DNA of 64,000 nucleotides, taken from Oceanobacillus neutriphilus (GTDB lineage: Bacteria > Bacillota > Bacilli > Bacillales > Amphibacillaceae). Positions 1 through 8,853 of this stretch are shown in pieces (positions within the stretch are counted from its first letter, which is position 1; every line of letters starts with the position of its first letter). The notes under the pieces were generated by a model. That model saw only the letters and a list, made by a program, of their open reading frames with translations, had not been told where the DNA came from and ran no database searches. The stretch lies in contig NZ_BMLW01000009.1 in the NCBI RefSeq assembly GCF_014645515.1, forward strand, positions 1-64,000, in the 5' to 3' direction. A program made the position numbers and the translations under genes.

Positions 1-90
1 CCTGACCAATTCATTATAAAGGATTTTTTTATGGCTTAAAACAGTAAAAACCGAAAATTAGGATTATTTTGTATTATTAGACATAATTAA

Positions 91-387
91 TGCAATGCTA
101 GTGAGTCAGATTATGAAGAATGTCTGGCTGCTTATTTGGATAAACCTGTTTATGCGCTGCTGAATATGCTGCGTTTCTACTGGTATTTAAAAGAGGGCTG
201 TATTTTATCGAAGGAGGAAGCAGGAGAAAGAGCGCTTAAGGATTTTCCGGAGAGCATGCTTCCAATCATAAAAAGCCTGCAGCATAATTATCAGGTGAAA
301 GAGGCGGATAAGCAGACAATAAATAAACAGGATTTAACAGCTTTAAAAAATTTGATTGATAAAGAAATAATAGAGCTTTTGAAGTAA
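91..387 (+). pseudogene. C-terminal fragment of an aminoglycoside-nucleotidyltransferase-like protein
   Basis: The frame is open from just after a TAA at 88-90 and reads through an internal TTG at 136 to a TAA at 385-387. The predicted peptide (YALLNMLRFYWYLKEG, then LSKEEAGERALKDFP) resembles the helical C-terminal domain (DUF4111 type) of AadA/ANT(9)-like nucleotidyltransferases, in which a leucine-rich helix is followed by a KEEA.EWAL segment. The N-terminal catalytic nucleotidyltransferase half with its GSxxxG/DxD motif is absent from the bases upstream, so this looks like a 5'-truncated relic rather than a functional gene. No convincing ribosome site precedes the TTG. The family assignment is by recall of the motif pattern. 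Confidence 0.55.
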
Positions 388-407
388 TTCAAGCTTTTTG
401 TTGAAAA

Positions 408-421
408 AGAAAGCGTTATCA
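408..421. promoter_or_regulatory. Catabolite-responsive element (cre)-like site
   Basis: AGAAAGCGTTATCA matches the Bacillus CcpA consensus TGWAANCGNTNWCA at all fixed positions but the first. It lies about 85 bases before the carboxylesterase start, so carbon catabolite control of that gene is possible. This is inference from one motif match. Confidence 0.3.
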
Positions 422-503
422 CTTGTGGGATTATCTGATTCGTTCTATTCTAAAACTATGTAACAGCAAGAATAAAAATCAGTTTCAGGAGGAGGAAAAA
501 TAA

Positions 504-1235
504 ATGAACGAGCAGTATCCGGTATTAAAAAATGCAGAGCCATTTTACTTCGAAGGAAATCGTGTTGGTGTTCTCGTATCCCATGGATTTACTGGCACAA
601 CACAAAGTATGTATCCAATAGGAAAAGCCTTTGCGGATGCAGGCTATACTGTTTATGGTCCAAGATTAAAAGGTCATGGGACAGCTCCTGAGGATATGGA
701 AAAATGTACGTATCAGGATTGGGTAAACTCTATTGAAGAAGCATATTCCTGGCTTGAAGAAAGATGTGATACGATTTTTATGTGCGGCTTGTCAATGGGC
801 GGAACATTAACGCTCAATACAGCTGCAAAGCATCCTTTGTCAGGGATTATTTTAATCAACGCAGCGGTGGATATTCCGGCAATGGAAGCAGATCAAAAAG
901 TCCGTTTTATTGATGCAATTGGTTCAGATATTAAAAAAGCAGGTGTAGTGGAGTTAGCTTATGATAAAACACCGGTAAAATCAATTGGAGAGATAAAGAA
1001 ACTGATGGAGGAAACAAAAGCAAACTTAGGGAAAGTAACCTGCCCGGCGCTTATTTTTGTCTCAGATGAAGATCATGTTGTTCCACCGGATAATGCTCAA
1101 ATGATATTGGAAGGAATAGCCTCTGAGCAGAAAGAAATCATTTCTATGAAGGAGAGCTATCATGTAGCGACATTAGATAATGATCAGGGAATGATTATTG
1201 AAAAATCTCTAAACGCATTGCAGTCGTGGACATAA
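504..1235 (+). CDS. est: Carboxylesterase, Est30-like alpha/beta hydrolase
   Basis: This is a 243-residue cytoplasmic serine esterase, the usual length for the Est30/bacterial monoacylglycerol lipase family. The triad is visible: Ser97 in the nucleophile elbow GLSMGG, Asp190 in SDEDHVVPP and His220 in ESYHVA. The oxyanion-hole region is SHGFTGT near residue 27. It probably hydrolyses short-chain carboxyl esters or monoacylglycerols; the substrate cannot be read from sequence. The ATG is preceded by a strong CAGGAGGAGG site, and a terminator follows at 1326. In other bacilli a similar gene often sits beside secG and rnr, but neither is visible here. Confidence 0.9.
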   Translation: MNEQYPVLKNAEPFYFEGNRVGVLVSHGFTGTTQSMYPIGKAFADAGYTVYGPRLKGHGTAPEDMEKCTYQDWVNSIEEAYSWLEERCDTIFMCGLSMGGTLTLNTAAKHPLSGIILINAAVDIPAMEADQKVRFIDAIGSDIKKAGVVELAYDKTPVKSIGEIKKLMEETKANLGKVTCPALIFVSDEDHVVPPDNAQMILEGIASEQKEIISMKESYHVATLDNDQGMIIEKSLNALQSWT

Positions 1236-1325
1236 ATGGTAAATGAAGTCAGACTTGAAGCTGGACTGGCTTCTTGCTGAAATAAGAAAGAAATCGTTAC
1301 AAATCCATATATTTCACTAGCCATT

Positions 1326-1366
1326 AAAAAAGGGATGACGCCAAAATGGAGCCGTCCCTTTTTGTT
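1326..1366. terminator. Bidirectional Rho-independent terminator
   Basis: AAAAAGGGATGAC pairs with GCCGTCCCTTTTT across a short loop, with A and T tracts on either side. It sits between the convergent esterase gene and the small minus-strand gene and can serve both. Confidence 0.75.
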
Positions 1367-1399
1367 ATCTTAAATAGTAAACGCTTCTGCATTCACATT

Positions 1400-1648
1400 T
1401 TAAGAAGATTGTGTTTGATTCTGGCCGCCACTATTGCTCTGGTTCATTGCCTGGTCACCGCCAGAAAGCATATCCTGGATTGGTTTTGCAATATCCTGCA
1501 TGGTGGAGCTATTCATGGAATTGGAAAGCTTTTGTGACATGTTTTGAAATGATCCATTTTGCATACCCATACTTATTCCATAGGCTGCAGCGCCTGCTAC
1601 ACCTGCAGCAATCAGTGACGTGGTCATTCCTTTTTTATTATTCATCAT
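1400..1648 (-). CDS. Small protein with one hydrophobic segment, DUF3918/YrzQ-like
   Basis: This 82-residue protein begins with a short basic stretch (NNKKG) and then an Ala/Gly-rich hydrophobic segment at about residues 9-28. The tail is rich in Ser, Asn, Gln and Met, with low complexity. Its architecture resembles the small YrzQ/DUF3918-type proteins of Bacillaceae, whose function is unknown to me. Two adjacent ATG codons (1648 and 1645) follow a weak AGGGA. It probably associates with the membrane through the hydrophobic segment. It is monocistronic and converges on the esterase gene. Confidence 0.55.
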   Translation of the reverse strand: MMNNKKGMTTSLIAAGVAGAAAYGISMGMQNGSFQNMSQKLSNSMNSSTMQDIAKPIQDMLSGGDQAMNQSNSGGQNQTQSS

Positions 1649-1714
1649 TAATTATCATCCCTATCCATTTAGAATGTGAATCAACAACGATACTTAGTTT
1701 GCAGTTAAAATTGA

Positions 1715-2620
1715 AAAATATACAATGGATTTAATTATTTCTCCGATTTATTATTCCAGACAAAAATTCATCAAAAACCCGCTTACGTATATTTTCTATT
1801 CGAGCATAAAAGCTATCATGATTACTATACCTCTCTGCAGTTACTGCGATATATGGTTGAGATATGGGAGACTAAACGAGATAATAAAGATGAGAAGAAG
1901 CTGCCACTCATTATGCCGATTGTTCTGTATCATGGCAATACGGATTGGAACGCTGGAGCTTCGTTCAGTAATCTTTTGGAAGGGTATCAGGATTTCCCGC
2001 AGGAACTGCAGAAATACGTCCCTGATTATGAATTCTTTCTGTATAACGTGTCCGATTACGAAGATGAAGATACGCAATTGAATGTGTTCCTGCGAATCAT
2101 ACTGATGGTGTTTCGGGATATCCGTAAAAATGATGTCCAAGTTGTATTGAATACTATTTATCGAGCTGTTGATTATTTGCGGCAATTACAGGATCAAAGA
2201 ACGGCAACAGAGTACCTTGAGACGTTGTTTTATTATATTTTCCGTGTCCATCGCCACCTAACTAAAAATCAGTATTATGATATAATCAAACATATAGGAA
2301 ATACTTATCAAGAAGGGAGCGAATTGGCAATGACTTTAGCAGAGATTTTTCGGAATGAAGGGAAAGAAGCAGGTAGAGCGGAGGGCAAAGAAGAAGGCAG
2401 AGCAGAGGGTAAAGAAGAGGGCAGAGCAGAAGGCAAAGTAGAAGGGCAAACAGATGCATTATCTAATACTGCCATTCGATTAATCACAAAATTTGTAGCT
2501 CCACTTTCAGAAAGTATAAAGGCAAAAATATGCGAATAGGAAATAAGTACACTGGAAACCATAATAGATCATATAGATGAATTTGAAACAATTGAAGATA
2601 TCAAACAATACTTGAAATAG
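1715..2620 (+). pseudogene. Rpn-family recombination-promoting nuclease/putative transposase, decayed
   Basis: The reading frame opens after a TGA at 1712-1714 with no start codon. It encodes the Rpn/Transposase_31 core, including FEHKSYHDYY, LQLLRYMVEIWE, LPLIMPIVLYHG and a GKEEGRAE repeat region. Rpn proteins normally begin some 40-60 residues earlier with a conserved nuclease N-terminus, which is missing. An in-frame TAG at 2537-2539 interrupts the gene, and after it the same frame continues for 26 codons with the family's conserved tail (ETIIDHIDEFETIEDIKQYL) to a TAG at 2620. The gene is therefore both 5'-truncated and nonsense-mutated. Rpn proteins carry a PD-(D/E)XK nuclease fold and act in recA-independent recombination. 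Confidence 0.85.
2360..2446 (+). repeat. Tandem 24-bp coding repeat in the Rpn pseudogene
   Basis: Three consecutive 24-base units encode GKEAGRAE, GKEEGRAE and GKEEGRAE, followed by a partial unit GKVEG. Such charged repeats are typical of the C-terminal linker in Rpn proteins and vary in copy number by slippage. Confidence 0.85.
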
Positions 2621-2703
2621 AAAAAACACAGGGATAGTAGTTACCCCCAAAAGTTAGATTTTCTACTCTAGCTTTTGGAGGAGGTACCATCCCTGTGTTT
2701 TTT
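2621..2703. terminator. Nested inverted repeat / strong bidirectional terminator
   Basis: A 15-base perfect outer stem (AAAAAACACAGGGAT at 2621-2635 with its complement at 2689-2703) encloses a second stem, CCAAAAGTTAGA (2647-2658) with TCTAGCTTTTGG (2667-2678), with one mismatch. A and T tracts flank it, so it would terminate transcription both ways. The inner sequence resembles material at the ends of IS3-type elements, so a relic of a mobile element is possible. Confidence 0.65.
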
Positions 2704-2807
2704 ATTCTATCGATAAAGAAGCACATTTCCTGTCACTCACTCATGAAGTTCACTGGTTTCACTTGTTGAAATTAGGAAAGGATTATGTCTGCATAATCCC
2801 AGTTCTA

Positions 2808-4055
2808 TCAGCAAAATGAATCCCTGGGTTTCGGCACCGAAAGACCGAATAATGGACGCAAATATAAAGCGAGGAACGTACCTGCGAGCGCCATCACACC
2901 CCAAATATAACCGTGGGCACTGAAGGAAGCAATACCGCTGAAATAAGCACCGACATTACAACCAAACGCAAGCCGTGCACCATAACCCATTAAAAGGCCG
3001 CCAATAATGGAAGCAGCAGTATTTCCTTTCGTGATTTTTGTAAAACGGAATAGTCCTCCTGCTGCCGAAGCAATAAAAGCTCCCAAGATAACACCGAAAT
3101 TAAGAGCAGTAGTTGTATCAGCGAAAATGGAAGCGTGAAGAGCTTCGGTATTTCCTGCCCAGTAGCCCCAGTTTTCTACGTTAAAGCCAAGCGCCTCTGC
3201 CACTTTTGATCCCCATAGCGTAAATGCTGCTGTAACTCCCCATGGACTGTCACGAGTAAGCAGTGTAAGAGCGTTTAAAACAGCCAATGCTGCAGCGGCT
3301 GCGAAAAGTGGCCAGGAGCCTCGGAAAATGCGTTTCCATCCTTTTTCAGAAGGGAGCACAGCCATTTTAGGAGGCTTTCGCTTTTTCTCAATTAAAATGG
3401 TTATCCCGGCAACGATGGCAAAAATCAGCAGAGAAACTGCCCATGCTCCACCGTAGCCAAGTCCTGTTGAGGTCGCGAGTGAAAAAGGCTCTGCCGCTGG
3501 TAAATCTTCCATCCAGAACGTGGAGTGGGCAGCGCCGATGGTTGAACCGACGATAAAAAAAAACAGGGTAATAAACATAACGGTCCGGCCTCCGCCAACT
3601 GCGTAAAGTGTACCGGAAGCACAGCCGCCTCCAAGCTGCATGCCAATGCCAAACATAAAGGCTCCAACAATCAGACTGATACCGATTGGCGAAATATTAC
3701 CGGCAGGGGTTCCTCCGAAAAAAGAATAGCCAAAAGCCAGAATAGGTGCAAATAATGTACATGCAATCGCCAGCATAAACATGTGTGCCCGAAGAGACTG
3801 GCCATTACCTACTGAAGCAAGTCTCCGGAAAGCAGAAGTGAAGCCGAAGCGTGCATGAAACAATGTGTATCCAAGCAGCACACCAATCAATAATAGCAAT
3901 GGTTGAACGATATGCTGTGTGGCTGCTAAATAAATTGTCAGAATGAATGTAGCAAGGATTCCGCCTGTAACCAGTTTTTTCTGAGGCGGATTCAGTTTTG
4001 GCGCTTTTTTTGTTGCTGCTGGTTGTTTGGGAACTGATTGTGCCAATGTAGACAT
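2808..4055 (-). CDS. YeeE/YedE-family sulfur-compound transporter (TsuA-like)
   Basis: This is a multi-spanning inner membrane protein of 415 residues with about ten hydrophobic segments. It carries the two hallmarks of the YeeE/YedE (sulf_transp) family: a GGGCASGTLY motif in the first half and a GCNVGAYFSGIASFS motif near the C-terminus. These conserved cysteines relay thiosulfate in the structurally characterised TsuA, so thiosulfate or a related sulfur anion is the likely cargo. The partner YeeD/TusA-like sulfur carrier often encoded next door is not present. I start it at the ATG ending at 4055 because the upstream in-frame GTG forms part of the AGAGGTG ribosome site. It appears monocistronic. 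Confidence 0.85.
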   Translation of the reverse strand: MSTLAQSVPKQPAATKKAPKLNPPQKKLVTGGILATFILTIYLAATQHIVQPLLLLIGVLLGYTLFHARFGFTSAFRRLASVGNGQSLRAHMFMLAIACTLFAPILAFGYSFFGGTPAGNISPIGISLIVGAFMFGIGMQLGGGCASGTLYAVGGGRTVMFITLFFFIVGSTIGAAHSTFWMEDLPAAEPFSLATSTGLGYGGAWAVSLLIFAIVAGITILIEKKRKPPKMAVLPSEKGWKRIFRGSWPLFAAAAALAVLNALTLLTRDSPWGVTAAFTLWGSKVAEALGFNVENWGYWAGNTEALHASIFADTTTALNFGVILGAFIASAAGGLFRFTKITKGNTAASIIGGLLMGYGARLAFGCNVGAYFSGIASFSAHGYIWGVMALAGTFLALYLRPLFGLSVPKPRDSFC

Positions 4056-4386
4056 TTCTAACACCTCTAATTCCTATCAGTTTAGTTTGTTATGGTTTTT
4101 TAGTTTATGCTTCTTTTGAAAAAATGTCAATTGAGTGAAATTTTTTCGGAAATATGGGAGTATACTATTTTTATTTTGAACTTTAAACATAAAATAGCGG
4201 AGTATTATAATTAGTTTAGATATATGAAGAGAATGAAATGCTCTCTTCTAGACAAAAAAAGAATTTAGAACGATTAATTGAGGAAGAAGTTATTTATTTC
4301 CTTAGCTGATACATATGGAATAATAATTGTTTTGAATTACAAATGTGAACTATTATAATAAAAGAGCTAAACGAAGGAGTTTTTCT
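4056..4386. other. Non-coding stretch between divergent genes
   Basis: This AT-rich divergent promoter region has no recognisable gene. It contains a small palindrome, GAAGAGA at 4226-4232 with TCTCTTC at 4242-4248 around a 9-base loop. That could be an operator or a leader hairpin, with no further support. Confidence 0.4.
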
Positions 4387-5112
4387 ATGAAAATTTTCAA
4401 AAGAACCATATTAATCATTGGAGGATTAATTGCTCTAGCAGCTATATGTTTTCTTATCTGGTCACAAATCACATATAAGCCTACCAATGAACTTCAAGAG
4501 CTTGTTGATCTTTCCGAGGTAACTGATAATAAGGAAGGCTCTACGTATGTTTTCACACCGGAAGAATCATCCGAGGTAGGAATTATTTTATATCCCGGTG
4601 CTAAAGTAGAAGCACTGGCATATAGCTATCTCGCTGAACAAATAGCAAACGAAGGCTATAATGTGTTCATTCCATCAATGCCATTAAATTTTGCTGTATT
4701 CGGGATTAATAGAGCGGATGATGTCATGCAACTTGATGAATTAATTACAACCTGGTATATTGGCGGACATTCATTAGGTGGATCAATGGCAACGGCTTAT
4801 ACAAAAAAACATCCTGACAAAGTTGATGGACTATTTTTTCTGGGATCGTATACAACCGATAGCAATAATTTATCAGAGCTGACTATTCCTTCTCTTTCTA
4901 TCTATGCTGAATTTGATGGACTAAGTACCTTGGATAAAATCGAAAAGAATCGTATCTATAATCCGAAATCAACTAAATACGTTGAAATTAAAGGTGGAAA
5001 TCATGCGCAATTTGGTATGTATGGTGAACAAAAAAATGATTTAGAGGCATCTATATCTCCAAAGAAACAGCAGGATTTGATTATTGAAGAAATCATTAAT
5101 TGGCTGGAGTAG
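4387..5112 (+). CDS. Membrane-anchored or secreted alpha/beta hydrolase
   Basis: This 241-residue protein has a basic N-terminus and one transmembrane or signal-anchor segment (about residues 8-25), followed by an extracytoplasmic alpha/beta hydrolase domain. The probable triad is Ser129 (GGHSLGG), Asp177 (YAEFDG) and His206 (GGNHAQFG). The family resembles the 'alpha/beta hydrolase' proteins of about 240 residues common in Bacillus and Listeria, and the substrate is unknown. I chose the ATG at 4387 because CGAAGGAG lies correctly before it; an upstream in-frame ATT/ATG region at 4345 has no ribosome site. A large hairpin follows the gene. Confidence 0.75.
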   Translation: MKIFKRTILIIGGLIALAAICFLIWSQITYKPTNELQELVDLSEVTDNKEGSTYVFTPEESSEVGIILYPGAKVEALAYSYLAEQIANEGYNVFIPSMPLNFAVFGINRADDVMQLDELITTWYIGGHSLGGSMATAYTKKHPDKVDGLFFLGSYTTDSNNLSELTIPSLSIYAEFDGLSTLDKIEKNRIYNPKSTKYVEIKGGNHAQFGMYGEQKNDLEASISPKKQQDLIIEEIINWLE

Positions 5113-5135
5113 TTACGATTTTAATTTGGCTTAAT

Positions 5136-5194
5136 GAAGAAGAAGGCAGCACACCGTTTATTTGAGAAGAGCTGTTGCTGCCATTCTTCTTTAA
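5136..5194 (+). terminator. Long stem-loop after the hydrolase gene
   Basis: GAAGAAGAAGGCAGCA pairs with TGCTGCCATTCTTCTT across about 28 bases. The T run after the stem is short, so termination strength is uncertain. It lies between convergent genes. Confidence 0.55.
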
Positions 5195-5260
5195 AAATGC
5201 TTCCATTAATTTAAGCGCATGTTTATAAAGCAGGCCTTAATAAAAACCTTTCGCATTGAT

Positions 5261-5911
5261 TTAAGTTTTCCTCTGAAAGTAAGCTGTTCCAAGTAATGAA
5301 ATGATTAATATCAGCTCAAAAAGGTTGGTAATAGCACCGCTCTTTACAGGCCACTGAATAACACTTCCAATTATCATTAGTAAGGAGCCAATAAAAAACC
5401 AGGCCCATTTCTGTTTAATCCATATGAAGATGGAAGCTGCAATTAATACGAGCGAGACAAACAATATCATGAATGGGGGACCGCTCGAAGGCTCCATGCT
5501 TTTATAACTTAACACTCCCAATTCCCATTTTGCTTCGATGTTAAGACTAAATACTTCAGTAAATAATTCAAAAAGTATGAGTAATACGGTTAAACCTATA
5601 GCAGAAATCCGGACAGAAATCATTCTTGTCCATTTCATGTTTGCTTGCTCAAGTGTTTTCCATGCGAATAGTATAAGAAAAGGCGTAAAGAAGGCATGTA
5701 TCCAATACTTTGCAATATTTAGTTTTTCTAAAAAATCTCCTTCGCCAATGAAGCGGCCTATAGCAAGTAGGGTATTATCATAGAACAGACCTGCGATAAC
5801 AGGTAATAAGTATATGGAGCTTCGAGCATAAGGACTCCTCAATAACCTTATGGCTAATAGGATCAATATAAAATAAACGATCGAAAAAATAGCAAAGAAA
5901 ATAGTATCCAT
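5261..5911 (-). CDS. Multi-pass membrane protein of unknown function
   Basis: This is a 216-residue hydrophobic protein with about six or seven predicted transmembrane segments (for example IFFAIFSIVYFILILLAI at the start, and further stretches near residues 35-55, 70-85, 100-120, 145-165, 170-185 and 195-210). I do not recognise the family. There are no clear catalytic motifs, and short charged loops are the only hydrophilic parts. A TTCTCC complement just upstream on the minus strand gives a GGAGAA ribosome site. It stands alone, convergent with the hydrolase gene. Confidence 0.6.
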   Translation of the reverse strand: MDTIFFAIFSIVYFILILLAIRLLRSPYARSSIYLLPVIAGLFYDNTLLAIGRFIGEGDFLEKLNIAKYWIHAFFTPFLILFAWKTLEQANMKWTRMISVRISAIGLTVLLILFELFTEVFSLNIEAKWELGVLSYKSMEPSSGPPFMILFVSLVLIAASIFIWIKQKWAWFFIGSLLMIIGSVIQWPVKSGAITNLFELILIISLLGTAYFQRKT

Positions 5912-6309
5912 TGGGTTCTCCTTTTGTTCCTATGTTCTGTAGTCAGTATATCCTTTTATAGTAAACAAACTGACATATTTATTTTAATAGCATATGTAAA
6001 AATGATTGAAATAATTCTTTTATCATTACTTGTATTTCCCGCTTAATTGATGTGTTGGAATTATTGTGTATGGAAACCGGCAGTATAAGAACGTGAAAAG
6101 AACAAAGTGGGAGAAGCATAACTGCCCCAGCTTTCATAGTTATAGATGAGGAACGCATATATACTAGTCTATATACTTCAATGAATGGGCAATATAAAAA
6201 AACTACATCATCTTGTGAAACAATGAGCATAATAAACGTTGGGCTGAAATTGAATTTACTTTGAAGGGGGCACAATCTAAAATGATATGTAACAGGAGGC
6301 GAGCAATAA
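5912..6309. other. Non-coding stretch upstream of the gat-type operon
   Basis: About 400 bases hold no supportable gene. An open frame on the minus strand here overlaps the start of the activator gene and has no family features. The region probably contains the promoters for the divergent membrane-protein gene and the PTS activator. I could not identify a convincing -35/-10 pair or operator. Confidence 0.4.
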
Positions 6310-8367
6310 ATGCATATCGATGAAAGAAGCAATCAATTGCTGCAGGAATTAATTAACAATCCAAATGCAACGTTAAAGTCACTTGAAGCTAAGATGGGTA
6401 TTAATCAACGACAAATAAAATATAGTCTTGAAAAAATTAATAGTCATTTAATGGATATTCACCATGTGCAGATTGAGCGTACTCCTAAAGGACAATTTAT
6501 TATGCCAGGGAAAATCACAGAAATGTTTTCAGAAGCTAAAGGCGGTCATTCCTATGTTTTATCAGAAAACGAGAGGGCTGATATCCTATTAGTTATCATT
6601 TTAAACCGGTCACAGGATTTGTCACTTACCCATTTAACGGAGTTATTGGATTTCAGCAGAAACACGATAACAAAGGTTATCAAGCAAGCTAAAGAAAAGC
6701 TTAAGCTGTATCAAATTGAATTAAATTATTCAAGAATAGAGGGCTATCAACTTTTAGGAGGCGAGTATGAAAAAAGAAAGTTATTATTTGATATTATTCA
6801 GCAGTACGTGAAAAACAGAAAAGACAGAGAGCTGTTAGAGAAGTATGGAGATATTGACTCAGAAGATTTGAAAGTTTTTTATCATAAATTGGAACAATGC
6901 GAGAAAACACTTGGTTACACTTTTTCGGACAATATGATTACTACAGTGGCATACTGCTTAGCGGTTTGGCAGAATCGTGTAAGGCAAGGAAAGACAGTGG
7001 AAGAAAACGAAATGAGTAAATTTGATTTGGCGGATAAGAAAGAATATTATACGGTGAAAAAAGTATTTCATGAGCTTCGTTTTATTAACGAAAGTGAGTT
7101 ACATTACGTAACATTGCAGCTGATGATTATGAATGTATTTTCTACCAAGAATTTTTATACCAGTGAATCCATGAACAACATCAAAAAAGCATTGCAGGAA
7201 ATGCTTGATAAATTTGAAAGAGTAAGTGTCATTGATATTCCTCAAAAGGAATTATTAGTAGAAAAATTATATATTCATATGAAGCCTGCATATTACCGGA
7301 TTAAATTTGACCTGATTGATAATTCATCATTAGCTTTAAAATTTGATCAAAAGCTTACCAACCTTCATCGGGTAATTAAATTAATTGTTGAACCGATTGA
7401 AAACGCTTTAAGTAAAAAAGTACCGGAAAGTGAACTGGTCTATATAACTATTATTATCGGCGGCTGGCTGAGACAGCACGGTATTGACTTTAACAAAAAG
7501 ATTCTGGCAGCAGTAGTTTGCCCGAACGGTCACTCTGTATCCGTTATGATTCATGTGACATTAACATCGATATTTAAAGATTTTTTATTTTTAAATCCTA
7601 TGTCGATTCGAGAATTCTCTAATTATGAAGGAGAAGTAGATATTGTATTTACCACGGATAAATTGGATACCAATGTAAAACAATTCCTGGTCGAACCAAT
7701 TATGAGTGAGATTGATATTAGAAAATTGCAATCAACTGTTTTTACTGAGCTGTATGGTTTTTCTTTTTCAAGTATTGATATGGATGCAATTATGAGCATC
7801 ATTGAAGAACATGCGGATGTAAAAAATCGAGTGAAGCTGATGGACAATTTAAATAAATATTTACTGGATCAAAATCCGGCTGCTGCTCAAACCAATATGT
7901 ATGATATGGAAAGGACATTGGATGATTTTTTAACCAATAATACCATCCAGCTGGCTGATAGAGTGAAAACGTGGGAAGAAGCAATCAGGTTGGTGGCCCA
8001 GCCGCTACTAGACAGCGGATATATAAAAGAATCCTATGTGGATGCTGTTATGGAGAACTGCAGAAGAAATTCAGATTATATCATGTTAGCCAACCGAGTA
8101 GCGATTCCTCATGCAAAACCTGAAGAAGGTGTGTTGAAGCTTGGAATGAGCCTGTTAAGTCTGAAAGAACCTGTAGAATTCCCTAATGGTCAACGTATGA
8201 ATTTAATTTGTTTTATTGCCGCAGAGGATAAGGAAAAACATATTAATCCATTACTTCAACTTAGAAGACTTGCAGAAGATGAAAGTACCGTTAATCAAAT
8301 TAAAAAAGCAGGCTCTGAAGAAGATGTGAAAGGGATTATTAACCATTTTGTAAACGAGGTGATTTAG
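6310..8367 (+). CDS. PRD-containing BglG/ManR-type transcriptional activator
   Basis: This 685-residue regulator starts at an ATG after an AACAGGAGG site. The domains in order are an N-terminal winged HTH (residues 1-60), a second HTH (about 85-140, with LTHLTELLDFSRNTITK), two PTS regulation domains (about 180-400), an EIIB-like domain with the AAVVCPNGHSVS loop (about 405-490) and a C-terminal fructose/mannitol-type EIIA domain. The EIIA phosphorylation site is His601 in AIPHAKP. Regulators of this plan sense PTS activity through phosphorylation of the PRD, EIIB and EIIA histidines or cysteine and activate the adjacent operon. The stop lies one base from the TTG start of the EIIA gene, so it is the first gene of the operon. 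Confidence 0.9.
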   Translation: MHIDERSNQLLQELINNPNATLKSLEAKMGINQRQIKYSLEKINSHLMDIHHVQIERTPKGQFIMPGKITEMFSEAKGGHSYVLSENERADILLVIILNRSQDLSLTHLTELLDFSRNTITKVIKQAKEKLKLYQIELNYSRIEGYQLLGGEYEKRKLLFDIIQQYVKNRKDRELLEKYGDIDSEDLKVFYHKLEQCEKTLGYTFSDNMITTVAYCLAVWQNRVRQGKTVEENEMSKFDLADKKEYYTVKKVFHELRFINESELHYVTLQLMIMNVFSTKNFYTSESMNNIKKALQEMLDKFERVSVIDIPQKELLVEKLYIHMKPAYYRIKFDLIDNSSLALKFDQKLTNLHRVIKLIVEPIENALSKKVPESELVYITIIIGGWLRQHGIDFNKKILAAVVCPNGHSVSVMIHVTLTSIFKDFLFLNPMSIREFSNYEGEVDIVFTTDKLDTNVKQFLVEPIMSEIDIRKLQSTVFTELYGFSFSSIDMDAIMSIIEEHADVKNRVKLMDNLNKYLLDQNPAAAQTNMYDMERTLDDFLTNNTIQLADRVKTWEEAIRLVAQPLLDSGYIKESYVDAVMENCRRNSDYIMLANRVAIPHAKPEEGVLKLGMSLLSLKEPVEFPNGQRMNLICFIAAEDKEKHINPLLQLRRLAEDESTVNQIKKAGSEEDVKGIINHFVNEVI

Positions 8368-8368
8368 T

Positions 8369-8836
8369 TTGACAAAAAAAATAATGATATCAGAGAATGC
8401 TGTTTTTACAGAATTAGAGGCTTCCGATAAGGAAGAAGCCTTAAAAAAGATGTCCGAGGCTTTTTCAAAAAATGGATTTGTAAATGAGGGATACTATGCG
8501 AGCATTTTGGATAGAGAAAGGAATGCTCCTACAGGGATAGAAGCCTATGATTACGGGATCGCCATTCCACATACAGACCCAAAATTTGTAAATAAGGACT
8601 CTTTAAGCATTGCTGTTTTAAAAGAACCCGTCATTTTTAATAATATGGTCAATGCAAAAGAAACCATTGAGGTCAAAGTAATATTTTTATTAGGGCTATC
8701 AGAGAGTACAAAACATTTAAATATTCTGCGTCAGATTATGGAACTGATTAAAGAGCAGGGCGTATTGAAAAAAATGGTCGAAATGCGTCAAAACGAGCTT
8801 TATGACTACTTACAGGAACATTTAAAATCAGAATAA
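8369..8836 (+). CDS. gatA: PTS galactitol/fructose-type EIIA component
   Basis: This is a 155-residue phosphocarrier that takes phosphate from HPr and passes it to EIIB. The phosphorylated histidine is His68 in the AIPHTDP motif characteristic of the EIIA-Gat/fructose family. It begins at TTG after a GAGGTG site that overlaps the end of the activator gene, which suggests translational coupling. With the next two genes it makes a three-subunit galactitol-type permease. The symbol reflects family placement, and the true substrate may be another polyol. Confidence 0.85.
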   Translation: MTKKIMISENAVFTELEASDKEEALKKMSEAFSKNGFVNEGYYASILDRERNAPTGIEAYDYGIAIPHTDPKFVNKDSLSIAVLKEPVIFNNMVNAKETIEVKVIFLLGLSESTKHLNILRQIMELIKEQGVLKKMVEMRQNELYDYLQEHLKSE

Positions 8837-8853
8837 AATTGGAGGAATTTAAA

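Noticed and set aside
2360-2446. CRISPR-like repeats
   Set aside because: The 24-base units are contiguous without spacers and code for a charged protein linker.
2308-2562. Minus-strand frame with Ser-Leu-Pro repeats
   Set aside because: It is simply the reverse reading of the GKEEGRAE repeat of the Rpn relic.
5979-6332. Minus-strand open frame upstream of the PTS activator
   Set aside because: It overlaps the start of the activator gene, has no ribosome site and has no recognisable domain, so I treat the region as non-coding.
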